Positions 34,262-43,764 of a stretch of 64,000 nt of DNA are shown here, one piece after another (position 1 is the stretch's first letter; every line of letters starts with the position of its first letter). The DNA is taken from positions 1,178,001 through 1,242,000 of the forward strand of contig NZ_CP119789.1 of NCBI RefSeq assembly GCF_029338275.1, given 5' to 3'. A program made the position numbers and the translations under genes. The notes beneath the pieces are model-generated. The model saw only the letters and a program-made list of their open reading frames with translations, did no database searches and had not been told where the DNA came from. The stretch comes from Haloarcula ordinaria (GTDB lineage Archaea; Halobacteriota; Halobacteria; Halobacteriales; Haloarculaceae).

Positions 34262-34894
34262 ATGGAGATGCCCTCACTCGAACCGGGACTGACGTTCGTC
34301 GCCCAGCCCGACGGGCGCGGGGGAGTCGCGGCACTCGCCCGGCACGCCGACGCCACCGAGACGCTGTGGGTCGACGCCCGCGGGGCGGCGTCAACCTACG
34401 CGTTGACCGCCGACGCCGACCGGGGCGCGCTCCGCGGGCTCCGGGTCGCCCGCGCGTTCACCGCCCACCAGCACCACGAACTCGTCAGCCGGACCGTCGA
34501 CGCCGCCTCGGCGCGGACCGACCTCCTCGTCGCCCCGAACCTCGCGGCGCTGTACGAGGCGGCCGACGGCCCCGAGTCCGAACGCGACCGCCTGTACGAG
34601 GCCACCTGCTCGCTGCTCGCCGCGCTCGCAGCGTCGATGGAGATACCGGTCCTGACCGGCGCGCCCGACGCCACCGACGCCCACCGCGAGACGCTCCGCG
34701 AGCGGTCTGCTCACGAAATCACGTGCCGGCCGACGGCGTTCGGTTACGCCGTCGACGCGCCGGGGTTCACCCAGTCGGGCTACTGGGGCGCGGGCTGGTG
34801 GCAGACGACCATCCCCTACTGGGTCGAGGTGTGTGGGGCCGTCGACCACGTCGAGGCGACCACGGCCGACCCCGTGGCGCTCGCCGTCGAGTGA
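34262..34894 (+). CDS. Inactive RecA-fold protein of the PolB2 operon (RadA/ImuA-like)
   Basis: 210 residues. The pattern 'LEPGLTFVAQPDGRGGVAAL' followed by 'TETLWVDARGAASTYALT' and 'DLLVAPNLAALYEAADG' follows the RecA/RadA core, but the Walker A lysine is missing (GRGGV instead of GxGKT) and no acidic Walker B is obvious. It is the first gene of an operon with a small helical protein and a family B polymerase. By analogy to bacterial ImuA it could be a RecA-like accessory of a translesion polymerase; this is inference. Confidence 0.65.
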   Translation: MEMPSLEPGLTFVAQPDGRGGVAALARHADATETLWVDARGAASTYALTADADRGALRGLRVARAFTAHQHHELVSRTVDAASARTDLLVAPNLAALYEAADGPESERDRLYEATCSLLAALAASMEIPVLTGAPDATDAHRETLRERSAHEITCRPTAFGYAVDAPGFTQSGYWGAGWWQTTIPYWVEVCGAVDHVEATTADPVALAVE

Positions 34895-34896
34895 CG

Positions 34897-35175
34897 ATGG
34901 GCCGGACGAATCCCACCTTCCGTGACTTCCTGTCCGACTACGAGGGCCGCTGGCGTGACTACCGCCGCGCGCTGCGCCACGAGACCGGCGAGGACTTCGA
35001 CCGCCTGTTCGAGCGCGCCCGACGGCACGCCGACGCGGCGGGGTACGCCAACGACCCCGACCGGGAACTGCTGGTCGTCGTCTCGATGCTGCTGGCCCAC
35101 GAGACGGAACTCCGGCGGCTCCGGGAGCGGGTGGTGGCCCTCGAGGCGGCCGCTGAGGGCGACGATGGGGCGTGA
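34897..35175 (+). CDS. Small helical protein of the PolB2 operon
   Basis: 92 residues, mostly charged helices: 'NPTFRDFLSDYEGRWRDYRR', 'DFDRLFERARRHADAAGYAN', 'ELLVVVSMLLAHETELRRLR'. It begins 2 bases after the RecA-like gene and ends 6 bases before the polymerase. Conserved small partners of haloarchaeal PolB2 occupy this position. The likely role is a protein adaptor; no catalytic motif is visible. Confidence 0.75.
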   Translation: MGRTNPTFRDFLSDYEGRWRDYRRALRHETGEDFDRLFERARRHADAAGYANDPDRELLVVVSMLLAHETELRRLRERVVALEAAAEGDDGA

Positions 35176-35181
35176 CAACCG

Positions 35182-37302
35182 ATGGCGTTTGCCTTCGAGG
35201 TGACCGCCGACGGCGTCCGCGTCTGGAGCCGCGACCCCGACGAGGACGCCACCGTCCGGACCGACCGCGCGTATCGCCCCTCGCTGTTCGCCGCCGGGCC
35301 CGACGACGCCCTGACGACCCTCGAGGCGCGCCTGGCCCGCGACCCGAAAGTCGAGGCCACGAGCGTCGCGTCCCGGTACACCTCGCTCCGGGACGACGCG
35401 CCGAGCGACGTTCTCCGGGTCGACACCGTGCCAGGGTCGGTTCGGCAGGTCGCCCGCGAGATACGCTGCGTCCACGAACCCGACGCGTGGGCGCCCGGGA
35501 CTGTTTGCCTGTACAACGTCGACCTGGACCCGACCGCCCGCTACTGTCTCGAGACGGAGACGAGTCCGGTCCCCGAGGCCGACCTCCGCTCGCTCTCGCT
35601 GTCGCTGCCGACGGCCGCGCTGGCCGACGGGGACCTGACGGCGCTGACCTGCGAGAGCGAGGCGCTGGCTCCCGACGCCACCAGCGACCGGGCCGTGCTC
35701 CGGGCGCTCGCCGACAGCCTCGCCACGCGGGACCCCGACGTGCTGGTGCTGTCGAGCGCCGACCTCGTCCCCCTGCTTTCCGACCGGGCCGACGAACAGG
35801 GTGTCGACGTCTCGCTGGGCCGACAACCGGGCTACCGGCGACTCGCCGGCGCGAACACCTACCAGAGCTACGGCCGCGTCGGGCACTCGCCGGCGCGGTA
35901 CGCGGTCCCAGGCCGGGCCATCGTCGATCGCTCGAACAGCTTTCTCTGGGACGAGGGCGGCTTACCGGGATTACTGGACCTCGTCGAACGGTCGTGGCTC
36001 CCGTTGCAGGCGCTCTCGCGCTCCTCTATCGGGACGGTGTTCACCGGCATCCAGATTCGTGAGGCCTTCGAGCGTGGTGTGCTGGTCCCCTGGCGGGCCT
36101 GGGAACCGGAGGCGTTCAAGGACGCCCGGACGCTCCACGACGCCGACCGCGGCGGGTTCACGTTCGAACCCCACGTCGGATTTCACGAGGACGTCGTCGA
36201 GGTGGACTTCGCCTCGCTGTACCCCCGTATCATGTGCGAGTACAACCTCAGTCCCGAGACGGTCCGGTGTGACTGCCACGACGAGTCGGACGTGCCGGGC
36301 TTGGGCTACAGCGTCTGTGGCGACCCCGGTTTCGTCCCCTCGGTCCTCCGCCCCATCCTCGACGACCGGGCCGAGATCAAGGCCCGCCTCGCCGACGCCG
36401 ACCCCGACTCGGTGGAAGCCGACGGACTGGAGGCCCGCTCGGGCGCGCTGAAGTGGATTCTCGTGACCTGTTTCGGCTACCAGGGCTATCGCAACAGCAA
36501 GTTCGGGCGCATCGAGTGCCACGAGGCCATCAATGCCCACGCTCGTGAGATGCTGCTGGACGCGAAAGACACCCTGGAAGCCGGCGGCTGGCGCGTCCTG
36601 CACGGCATCGTCGACAGCCTCTGGGTGACGCCCCGAGTCACCGACCCGACGCCCATCGCCGAGCTCACGACCGCCATCTCCGCCGACGCTGGCATCCCGC
36701 TGGAACACGAGAACGACTTCTCGTGGGTCGCGTTCGTTCCGAAACAGGACGGCCGCGGCGGGTCGCTCACCAGCTACGTCGGGAAGGTCGCCGGCCGCGA
36801 CGAGTTCAAGATTCGCGGACTCGCCGCCCGCCGGCGCTCAATCTGCGGGTTCGTCGCGACCGCCCAGCGTGACCTCCTGCGGACGCTCGACGCCCACCGC
36901 GACCCTGGTGCTGTCTGTGACCGCCTCGCCCGGCACGTCGCCCGCCTCGAAGCGGGGACCGTCGACGCCGCGGACCTCGTCGTCCGGACGCGCGTCTCGA
37001 AGTCACTCGAGGGGTACGACCGCCGCTCTCGCACGGTCGCGGCGCTCGAACGCTACCGCGACCACGGTATCGAGCGCCACCCCGGCCAGGACGTCCGCTA
37101 CGTCGTCGTCGACGACGGCGTCCGCTCGCGCGAACGGGTCCGCCTGGACTTCGAGGCCGGCGGCGACTACGACGCCGGGTTCTACCGCGAGCGCCTCGTC
37201 CGGGCGGCCGGCGAGGTGGTCTCGCCGCTGGGCTGGGACCGCGACCGGGTGCGGGCCTACCTGCGGGACACGCGCGATACGACGCTCGGGGCCTTCGAGT
37301 GA
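35182..37302 (+). CDS. Family B DNA polymerase, PolB2 type (exonuclease-deficient)
   Basis: A 706-residue polymerase. Motif A is intact ('VVEVDFASLYPRIMCEYNL'), motif B is 'GALKWILVTCFGYQGYRNSK', and motif C reads 'HGIVDSLWV', keeping the second catalytic Asp of DTD but with Ile in place of the first. The N-terminal third is a degenerate exonuclease region; no DxE Exo I motif is seen. It is shorter than replicative PolB (about 770-1300). Archaeal PolB2 enzymes such as Sulfolobus Dpo2 act in lesion bypass. The operon context with a RecA-like and a small protein supports a mutasome role. Confidence 0.85.
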   Translation: MAFAFEVTADGVRVWSRDPDEDATVRTDRAYRPSLFAAGPDDALTTLEARLARDPKVEATSVASRYTSLRDDAPSDVLRVDTVPGSVRQVAREIRCVHEPDAWAPGTVCLYNVDLDPTARYCLETETSPVPEADLRSLSLSLPTAALADGDLTALTCESEALAPDATSDRAVLRALADSLATRDPDVLVLSSADLVPLLSDRADEQGVDVSLGRQPGYRRLAGANTYQSYGRVGHSPARYAVPGRAIVDRSNSFLWDEGGLPGLLDLVERSWLPLQALSRSSIGTVFTGIQIREAFERGVLVPWRAWEPEAFKDARTLHDADRGGFTFEPHVGFHEDVVEVDFASLYPRIMCEYNLSPETVRCDCHDESDVPGLGYSVCGDPGFVPSVLRPILDDRAEIKARLADADPDSVEADGLEARSGALKWILVTCFGYQGYRNSKFGRIECHEAINAHAREMLLDAKDTLEAGGWRVLHGIVDSLWVTPRVTDPTPIAELTTAISADAGIPLEHENDFSWVAFVPKQDGRGGSLTSYVGKVAGRDEFKIRGLAARRRSICGFVATAQRDLLRTLDAHRDPGAVCDRLARHVARLEAGTVDAADLVVRTRVSKSLEGYDRRSRTVAALERYRDHGIERHPGQDVRYVVVDDGVRSRERVRLDFEAGGDYDAGFYRERLVRAAGEVVSPLGWDRDRVRAYLRDTRDTTLGAFE

Positions 37303-37361
37303 CTCAAAACCGTATCTGAGCGTTCGCTATCTCTTTTCGGTGTCCGCGAGACGGGACGCGT

Positions 37362-37934
37362 ATGGAAGTCGAACACGCCCTCCTCGGAGTCGTTGCCCTC
37401 CTCCTGCTCGGTGGCCTCGCGACCGCTGCCGTCGGGGCGGTGATGCTCACCGACTTCGGCCAGGACCCCGCCTTCGAGGAGACGTCGATTCGCTCGGTCG
37501 AGACGACCGACCCGTACTGCAGCGACCCGCGCACGTCGAACAGTTCCACCCGGAGCCACCCGGTCCCCGGCGGCCGCGTGATGAGCATCAACGACACCAT
37601 CGCCGTCGACGCCCGCGACTCCTCGGTGTCGGTGCGCCTCCACGAGTTCGGACCGGGACGGTACGTCCTCGCCGTCGACCGCGAGCCGGGCGTGGAGACG
37701 GCCGACTGCCACCTCGAGGTCCGGTACAACGTCTCGCTGAACCTCTCGCAACCACAGGATTACACCCTGGTCATCACCCACGATGACCGATTGGTCGGCG
37801 GGTACTTCGGCGACGAGAACAGCGGTGGCGGGTTCGGCGTCTCGAGTGCGTCGGCCGCCGGCGGCAGTGCGAGCGGTCGCAGCGAGCCGACGGCCGACGC
37901 CCCGGTCGGCACGCCAGCCGGTGACCGGCGATAG
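37362..37934 (+). CDS. Membrane-anchored secreted protein of unknown function
   Basis: 190 residues: an N-terminal hydrophobic anchor 'LLGVVALLLLGGLATAAVGA' followed by an extracellular domain with a Cys pair region ('DPYCSDPRTS' and 'ADCHLEVRYNVSLNL') and several N-x-S/T sequons. The C-terminal tail is low complexity. No family recognised. Surface-exposed by topology. Confidence 0.6.
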   Translation: MEVEHALLGVVALLLLGGLATAAVGAVMLTDFGQDPAFEETSIRSVETTDPYCSDPRTSNSSTRSHPVPGGRVMSINDTIAVDARDSSVSVRLHEFGPGRYVLAVDREPGVETADCHLEVRYNVSLNLSQPQDYTLVITHDDRLVGGYFGDENSGGGFGVSSASAAGGSASGRSEPTADAPVGTPAGDRR

Positions 37935-38048
37935 GTCCGGCTCGGTGACGTCGCCGGGCTCACCGGTCCGGGCGCTCCGGGCCAGCGCGTCACGAGCGGC
38001 GACGGCGGTGCCCTCGCGTTCGGCCGTCCCTACATCCCGCGGACGGCG

Positions 38049-38327
38049 TCAGTGTGGCTGTCCCTGCTCGACCTGGGGCCGGGCTGCCGTCTTGCTGTCG
38101 AGGTTCGACACGCACTGCCTGCAAAAGCGGTAGCCCGACTGGTTGGGAACGCCACAGTGCGGACAGGTCACGCGCTCTGTGCTGTGGTCGTCACTCGTGG
38201 TGGGGCGTGGCTCTGCTTGCGCAGCAGTGTCGGCGACGTCGCTGTTCCGCCAGTAGGCGTACAGCATGGTCAGGACGTGGACGCCGACGAGGAGGGCGAT
38301 CGCCCCGTACAGCCATTCGCTCACCAT
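38049..38327 (-). CDS. Membrane-anchored zinc-ribbon protein
   Basis: 92 residues: one N-terminal helix 'LYGAIALLVGVHVLTMLYAY', an acidic linker, and a zinc ribbon 'VTCPHCGVPNQSGYRFCRQC' with two CxxC pairs. Many such small anchored ribbons exist in haloarchaea (DUF7577-like). Function unknown. Confidence 0.7.
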   Translation of the reverse strand: MVSEWLYGAIALLVGVHVLTMLYAYWRNSDVADTAAQAEPRPTTSDDHSTERVTCPHCGVPNQSGYRFCRQCVSNLDSKTAARPQVEQGQPH

Positions 38328-38484
38328 GATACGTGATAGTACGACGAGCCGACACTTGAGGGTTGTGCCGTGTTATCATGGGCTGCTGTCGGGGGTAGTG
38401 TGCCCGCCACTCGGCCGAGCGTTCAAGTACGGGGACGGGACCAGGGCCGCGTATGCTCGACCGCGTACCGGCCGGTGGTCACTG

Positions 38485-38916
38485 ATGGGGGCGCGGACGC
38501 TCGTCGCCGTCGCCCGCGCCGACGGCCGGTTCGACTGCCGCTTCGCTCACTGGGGCGTCGACGCCGACCCGGTCGCTCAGTCGCGCCCGCTCGACACCGG
38601 GCTGTCCCCCTCACAGGTGTGCGACGCGCTCGACGCGACGGTCGAGACGCTGGTGGTCCTCGATGGGGACATGCGGACGTACTGCGTCTGCTGGCTCGAC
38701 CCGGCGGTGACCGACCTCGACGACGTCGCACTCGCCAGAACCGACGACGTCGACGCTCTCCGGGACTGGTGGACCGTGGCGAAGAGTCGCGCCTGCGACG
38801 CCGTCGCCGCGGGCGTGGCCCCCGAGGTCGCCCGCGCCGGGCTGCTCGCGGCGCTCCGTCGCCGGGCCGACGCCGTCCACGTCGACGACGCGTCCTTTTT
38901 ACGGGACGACCGCTAA
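38485..38916 (+). CDS. DUF6735-like protein
   Basis: 143 residues with 'GARTLVAVARADGRFDCRFA' and 'HWGVD' at the N terminus, the pattern of haloarchaeal DUF6735 proteins (a small alpha/beta fold). Its stop is 10 bases from the NucS GTG start, so it is likely cotranscribed with nucS. Biochemical role unknown. Confidence 0.65.
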   Translation: MGARTLVAVARADGRFDCRFAHWGVDADPVAQSRPLDTGLSPSQVCDALDATVETLVVLDGDMRTYCVCWLDPAVTDLDDVALARTDDVDALRDWWTVAKSRACDAVAAGVAPEVARAGLLAALRRRADAVHVDDASFLRDDR

Positions 38917-38925
38917 CCGCCAGCC

Positions 38926-39660
38926 GTGACAGCCGACCGGGCCGTCGAGACGCTCTCGTACCCCGCCCCAGCGACGGCGCTGGACCTCGTGGAACGCGGC
39001 CTCGAACGCGGCGCGCTGGTGACGCTGTTCGGCACCTGCACCGTCGAGTACGAGGGCCGCGCGGCCAGTTCGCTCGGCCCGGGCGACCGCCACGTGATGC
39101 TCAAGCCCGACGGTGCGGCGCTGGTCCACACCGACGAGGGTCAGCAGCCGGTCAACTGGCAGCCGCCGGGGTGTGACCACGCCGTCGCCCTCGCCGACGA
39201 CGCGCTGGTCGTCACCTCCGACCGGTCGACCCCCGACGAGCACCTCGAGGTGACCTTCGAGACGGTGACCCACGCCGCCGCCTTCGACGGCACCGACCCG
39301 GAGGACCTCGCGCTGACCGGGACCGAGGCGGACCTGAAGGACCGCATCCTCGAGGACCCGGCGCTGGTCGAGGCCGGGTTCACGCCGCTCGCGACCGAAC
39401 GCGAGACGCCGGCGGGAGCCGTCGACATCTACGGCGAGGACGACGCCGGCCGGACCGTCGTCGTCGAACTCAAACGCCGTCGGGTGGGGCCGGACGCCGT
39501 CGGCCAGCTCGACCGGTACGTGGGCGCACTCCGCCGGGACTTACACGCCGATACGGACGTCCGTGGCATCCTGGTCGCGCCGTCGGTCACCGACCGCGCG
39601 CGACAGCTACTGGCGGAGAAGGGGCTCGAGTTCGTCGCGGTCGAACCCCCCGGTCGGTAG
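38926..39660 (+). CDS. nucS: Mismatch-specific endonuclease NucS/EndoMS
   Basis: A 244-residue protein beginning at GTG. The N-terminal dimer/DNA-binding domain has 'LVTLFGTCTVEYEGRAASSL' and 'DRHVMLKPDGAALVH', 'PVNWQPPG'; the C-terminal RecB-like nuclease has Asp in 'AGAVDIYGEDD', the ExK motif in 'RTVVVELKRRRVGPDAVGQL', and 'VRGILVAP'. It cleaves both strands at mismatches and branched ends, working with PCNA. It is adjacent and convergent to mutS. Confidence 0.93.
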   Translation: MTADRAVETLSYPAPATALDLVERGLERGALVTLFGTCTVEYEGRAASSLGPGDRHVMLKPDGAALVHTDEGQQPVNWQPPGCDHAVALADDALVVTSDRSTPDEHLEVTFETVTHAAAFDGTDPEDLALTGTEADLKDRILEDPALVEAGFTPLATERETPAGAVDIYGEDDAGRTVVVELKRRRVGPDAVGQLDRYVGALRRDLHADTDVRGILVAPSVTDRARQLLAEKGLEFVAVEPPGR

Positions 39661-39685
39661 TACGGAGCGACCGAACGACGGTGGC

Positions 39686-39802
39686 TCAGTCGACCGTGAC
39701 GTCGGCGACTGTCCTGACGACCGCTTCCGCGACAGAGGGCGGGGGACCTTGCTCGGTGTCGGTCTGGGCTGTCGTCGACTCGTGTTCCGATGTTCGTTCC
39801 AT
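39686..39802 (-). pseudogene. HalOD1-like small protein fragment
   Basis: A 38-residue frame on the minus strand ends with 'GPPPSVAEAVVRTVADVTVD', which resembles the N-terminal part of haloarchaeal HalOD1 output domains (PPS.AVV..VA..TG.DP..LPPL), but the stop arrives before the conserved 'DPTELPPLY' portion. No continuation is visible downstream, where nucS ends. It is either a truncated relic or an unrelated small protein. Confidence 0.4.
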
Positions 39803-39871
39803 GCAGAACGCTACCACCTGACGTATACCACTAACTCACCTCACACGGAACCCGCTCCGCCCGCCGGCCAG

Positions 39872-42538
39872 TCACTCGACGTCGTCTTTGAGCGCCGCCA
39901 GCGTGTTGAGCGCCTCGAGCGGCGTCATCGTCGCCACGTCGGCCTCGCGGAGGGCGGCCTCGACGCTGTCGGCTGCCTCGGTGACCGGGGTTGATTCGGC
40001 CCGGGTGTTGTCGTCGCCGGTCGTCGCCGGGTCCGTCCCCGCAGCGTCGTCCAGTAGCGCCCGGGACCGCTCGACGACCGACTGGGGGACGCCGGCCATG
40101 CTCGCCACCTCGACGCCGTACGAGGCGGCCGCCGGGCCGGGCGCGAGCTCGTGGTCGAAGACCACCTCGCCTCCCTCTCGGCTCGTCTCGAAGTGCCGGT
40201 TGGTCGCGCCGGGCAGGTCCGCGGCCGTGTCGGTCAGGTCGTGGTGGTGGGTCGCAAACAACGTGTACGCCCCCACCTCGTCGTGGAGGTACTCGGTCAC
40301 TGCGCGGGCGATGGCCAGGCCGTCGGCCGTGGAGGTGCCCCGACCAACCTCGTCGAGCAAGACGAGCGAATCGGCCGTCGCCGCGTCCAGGATGGTCGCC
40401 AGTTCGGTCATCTCTATCATGAACGTCGACCGGCCGCCGGCGATGTCGTCGCTGGCCCCGACGCGGGTGAAGATGCGGTCCAGAATCGGGAGGTCGGCCG
40501 ACTGCGCAGGGACGAAACTCCCGGCCTGGGCCAGCAGGCAGACGAGGGCGACCTGGCGCATGTAGGTCGATTTCCCGCTCATGTTCGGGCCGGTGACGAC
40601 GGCGAAGAAGGGGTCTTGCGGGTCGTCCCCGTCGGCGCGTGGGCCGCTCCCGAGGTGGGTGTCGTTCGGGACGAACGCGTCCTGCGTGCGCTCGACGACG
40701 GGGTGACGGCCCGCGGTGATGTCGATGCCCTCGCTCCCGACCGTCGGCCGGCAGTAGTCGTAGCGGGCGGCCACCTCGGCGAAGGAGACCAGCACGTCGA
40801 GCCGAGCGAGCCGGGCGGCGAGCGCCTGCACCCGCTCGGCCTCTGCGGCGACGTCGTCGCGCACCGCACAGAAGATGTCGTACTCCAGGTCGTCGGCGGC
40901 CGTCTCGGCCCGCAGAATCTCGTCCTCGCGTTCCTTGAGCGCGGGCGTGTAGTACCGCTCGCTGTTCTTGAGCGTCTGGCGGCGCTGGTAGTCGTCGGGC
41001 ACCGAATCGAGATTCGCGTCGGTCACCTCGATGTAGTAGCCGTGGACGCTGTTGTGGCCGACCTTCAGCGAATCGATGCCGGTGCGCTCGCGTTCGCTCT
41101 CCTCCAGGTCGGCTATCCACTGTTTGCCCGATTGTTCCGTCGAGCGCAGCGCGTCCAGTTCGTCGTCGTACCCCTCGCGGACGACCCCGCCCTCGGTCAC
41201 TTGCTGTGGGGGGTCCGGGCGGATGGCCGCCTCGACCTCCTCACGCGTCTCGGCCAGCGGGTCCAGCGTCGCCCCCAGGTCCGCGAGCAGTCGGGCGTCG
41301 GCCCCGTCCAGAGCGTCGCGCACGTCCGGGACGACGGCGAGCGTCGACGCGAGCGAGCGCAGGTCACGGGCGTTGGCTCGCCCCCGCGAGACCCGCGAGA
41401 TGAGGCGTTCGAGGTCGTACACCTCCGTCAGCAGGTCGTGGAGGCGCTCGCGGGTCGCCGGGTCGCGCTGGAGTTCCGCGACGGCCCCGTGGCGGGCCTC
41501 GATGCGCTGTTCGTCGAGCAGCGGCCGGCGGAGCCAGTCGGTGAGCTTCCGCCGGCCGAGCGCACAGGCAGTCTCGTCCAGCGTCTCGACGAGCGTCAGG
41601 TTCTCGTGGCCACTGACCGACCGGCGCTCGAACAGCTCCAGGCTCTCGACGGCGACGGCGTCCAGCAGCATGTACTCGCGGGGGTCGTAGCGCGTGAGGT
41701 GGTTGAGGTAGTCGAGCGTCCGCTCGGGGTCGGCATCGGGGTCGACCGGCTCGCCGTCGGGCCCGACCGCCCCGGCGCTCCCGCGGGTGTACTCGGCGTA
41801 GGCCAGCAGCGCGCCCGTCGCCCGCAACTCGCTGTCGCCCGAGAGCAACCGGTCGGGCGGGCCGAAGTACCGCTCGACGCGCTCGCCGGCCTGCTCGCGC
41901 CCGAAGGCCGTCTCGTCGTACGCGGTCACAAGACAGGCCGGGCCGAAGACGGCGTCCTCGTCGACGTCGACATCGGGGCCGACGATGGCCTCTGCGGGCC
42001 CGAAGCGTCGCAGCTCGTCGCCGGCCGCCGTCTCGCTGCCGACGCTGGTCGCGTAACAGTCCCCCGTCGAGACGTCGAGCAGCGCCAGACCGTAGTCCTC
42101 GCCGGCGGCCAGCGCGGCGACGTAGTTGTTGTCCGCGCCGGCGAGCAGTTCGGCCTCGGTGAGCGTCCCGGGCGTGACGATGCGGGTCACCGCCCGCTCG
42201 ACGACGCCGCTGACTGCCTCGGGATCTTCGACCTGGTCGGCGACGGCCACCCGGTAGCCCGCGTCCAGCAGCGTCTCGATGTACGACTCGGCGTTGTCGA
42301 TGGGGATGCCCGCCATCGGATACTCGCCGGTCGAGTCCGTCCGCTGAGTCAGCGTAATCTCACACAGGCGGGCGACCCGCTCGGCGGCGTCACAGAAGGC
42401 CTCGTAGAAGTCTCCGACCTGGAAGAGCACCAGCGACTCGTCGTACTGCCGGCACAGCTCGAAGTACTGTGCCATCATCGGCGTCAGCTCGTCCTCGAGC
42501 TCGGCCATCTGCTCGGGCGGGCCAAGCGCTGCGTCCAT
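39872..42538 (-). CDS. mutS: DNA mismatch recognition protein MutS
   Basis: An 888-residue MutS1. The mismatch-binding Phe-x-Glu is in '[12 protein letters not shown]'; domain III/IV clamps follow; the ATPase has Walker A '[16 protein letters not shown]', '[14 protein letters not shown]', Walker B/signature '[20 protein letters not shown]' and '[12 protein letters not shown]'. A C-terminal HTH extension closes it. Length is normal for haloarchaeal MutS. No mutL lies next to it in the window; its neighbour is nucS, convergent, about 210 bases away. Confidence 0.96.
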   Translation of the reverse strand: MDAALGPPEQMAELEDELTPMMAQYFELCRQYDESLVLFQVGDFYEAFCDAAERVARLCEITLTQRTDSTGEYPMAGIPIDNAESYIETLLDAGYRVAVADQVEDPEAVSGVVERAVTRIVTPGTLTEAELLAGADNNYVAALAAGEDYGLALLDVSTGDCYATSVGSETAAGDELRRFGPAEAIVGPDVDVDEDAVFGPACLVTAYDETAFGREQAGERVERYFGPPDRLLSGDSELRATGALLAYAEYTRGSAGAVGPDGEPVDPDADPERTLDYLNHLTRYDPREYMLLDAVAVESLELFERRSVSGHENLTLVETLDETACALGRRKLTDWLRRPLLDEQRIEARHGAVAELQRDPATRERLHDLLTEVYDLERLISRVSRGRANARDLRSLASTLAVVPDVRDALDGADARLLADLGATLDPLAETREEVEAAIRPDPPQQVTEGGVVREGYDDELDALRSTEQSGKQWIADLEESERERTGIDSLKVGHNSVHGYYIEVTDANLDSVPDDYQRRQTLKNSERYYTPALKEREDEILRAETAADDLEYDIFCAVRDDVAAEAERVQALAARLARLDVLVSFAEVAARYDYCRPTVGSEGIDITAGRHPVVERTQDAFVPNDTHLGSGPRADGDDPQDPFFAVVTGPNMSGKSTYMRQVALVCLLAQAGSFVPAQSADLPILDRIFTRVGASDDIAGGRSTFMIEMTELATILDAATADSLVLLDEVGRGTSTADGLAIARAVTEYLHDEVGAYTLFATHHHDLTDTAADLPGATNRHFETSREGGEVVFDHELAPGPAAASYGVEVASMAGVPQSVVERSRALLDDAAGTDPATTGDDNTRAESTPVTEAADSVEAALREADVATMTPLEALNTLAALKDDVE

Positions 42539-42585
42539 ACGTCACTTCCTGACTGCGGCGGGGAAATACTCCACGGTCGGCCGGG

Positions 42586-43716
42586 TCACTCCTCGTGCTG
42601 GTCGGCGTCGTCCAGTGGGTCTGCCGGCTCGTCGCTGGCCGTCTCACGGTCGGGCTCCGTCGGGCGCTCGTACCGGTACCAGCAGTTCTCGGTCAGGACG
42701 AGACAGGCGTTCCGTCGCTCGTCCTCGATGACGCGGTTGTTCGTGTCGATGGCCACGTCGACGAGCCCCTCGAGCGAGTCCACGTCGACGACCGTCGAGC
42801 CGACCGCGGTCTCCGGGACCCGTCCGGTGGTGATCCACTCGTCGAACTCGTCACGCTCCGACCGGTAGGCCAGCCACGCTCGCTCCCCTGTCGACACGGA
42901 CAACGTGCCGCGGCGTTTCCCCACCACGAGGCCAGCGAGTGCCCCGACGGCGAGGACACCGAGCAGCGGCCCGCCGACCGTCCACAGCGGCCCGCGGTCT
43001 ACCGCGACGCGCACTCGCTCGGTCTGGACCTCCGACTCGGTCACCAACCCGGGGTCCTCGACCCGGTAGGTGCCGCCCTCCGCGACGATGGGGAGCCGAT
43101 AGGTTCTGGTCGCGTCCACCTGCTGCCCGTTCCGGGTCCCCGTGACCGTCGTCCGAGCGACCAGCGCGACGCCGACGTCGCCGGGCGTCCCGCCCAGTCG
43201 TTCGTCGATGCGCTGTGCCCGCTCGATAGCCCCCGTGACGTTCGTCGAGAACGGCGTTCGCGCCCGGTCACCCGGCGTGAGCGACTCGGCCCGGCGCTGG
43301 TTCAACCGCTCTTCGACCGACCAGTAGACCGTCCGGTTGCCGTCCCGGTCGGTCGAGACCGACCGCATGACCAGCGAGACGGTCGTGTTGGTGGCGAGTG
43401 AGCCCCCATCGCTCGCCGTGTAGCCGTACGTGAAACTCCCGTTCAGCCGCGGCGTCAGCCGAGTGTAGTACACCGAGCGGTTCTCGAGGACCGTTCCCGT
43501 CTCGTACACGTCCGTGCCGTTGACGACTGTCGCGCGGTGGTCGAACGCCCCGCTCGATTCCCAGCGCGCGGTCTCCCGCGTCTCCATCGTGCTCCCCGGG
43601 TCGACGTGTGCCGCGTACGTGAGATACCCGCCCAGTGCGGCGACGAGAACCACGGCCACGACGACGACCCGGAGGTTGTCGGCCGCCGCTCTCCGGAGCC
43701 ACCTCCCCCAGCCCAT
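42586..43716 (-). CDS. DUF5305 membrane protein
   Basis: 376 residues with an N-terminal helix ('LRVVVVAVVLVAALGGYLTY'), a large extracellular region ('TARWESSGAFDHRATVVNGT', 'SVYYTRLTPRLNGSFTYGYT') and a second helix ('VGGPLLGVLAVGALAGLVVG') plus cytoplasmic tail. The pattern is that of DUF5305, a haloarchaeal family encoded beside signal peptidase I and SipW-type secreted proteins. It may assist assembly or processing of the secreted protein encoded upstream. Confidence 0.8.
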   Translation of the reverse strand: MGWGRWLRRAAADNLRVVVVAVVLVAALGGYLTYAAHVDPGSTMETRETARWESSGAFDHRATVVNGTDVYETGTVLENRSVYYTRLTPRLNGSFTYGYTASDGGSLATNTTVSLVMRSVSTDRDGNRTVYWSVEERLNQRRAESLTPGDRARTPFSTNVTGAIERAQRIDERLGGTPGDVGVALVARTTVTGTRNGQQVDATRTYRLPIVAEGGTYRVEDPGLVTESEVQTERVRVAVDRGPLWTVGGPLLGVLAVGALAGLVVGKRRGTLSVSTGERAWLAYRSERDEFDEWITTGRVPETAVGSTVVDVDSLEGLVDVAIDTNNRVIEDERRNACLVLTENCWYRYERPTEPDRETASDEPADPLDDADQHEE

Positions 43717-43764
43717 GTTGTGTCCACTACTGGTTGCAGATTGGTAATTATTTGGTTTGCGATA

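Noticed and set aside
40151..42868. 905-codon open frame on the plus strand opposite mutS
   Set aside because: Antisense shadow of mutS, no domain-like sequence.
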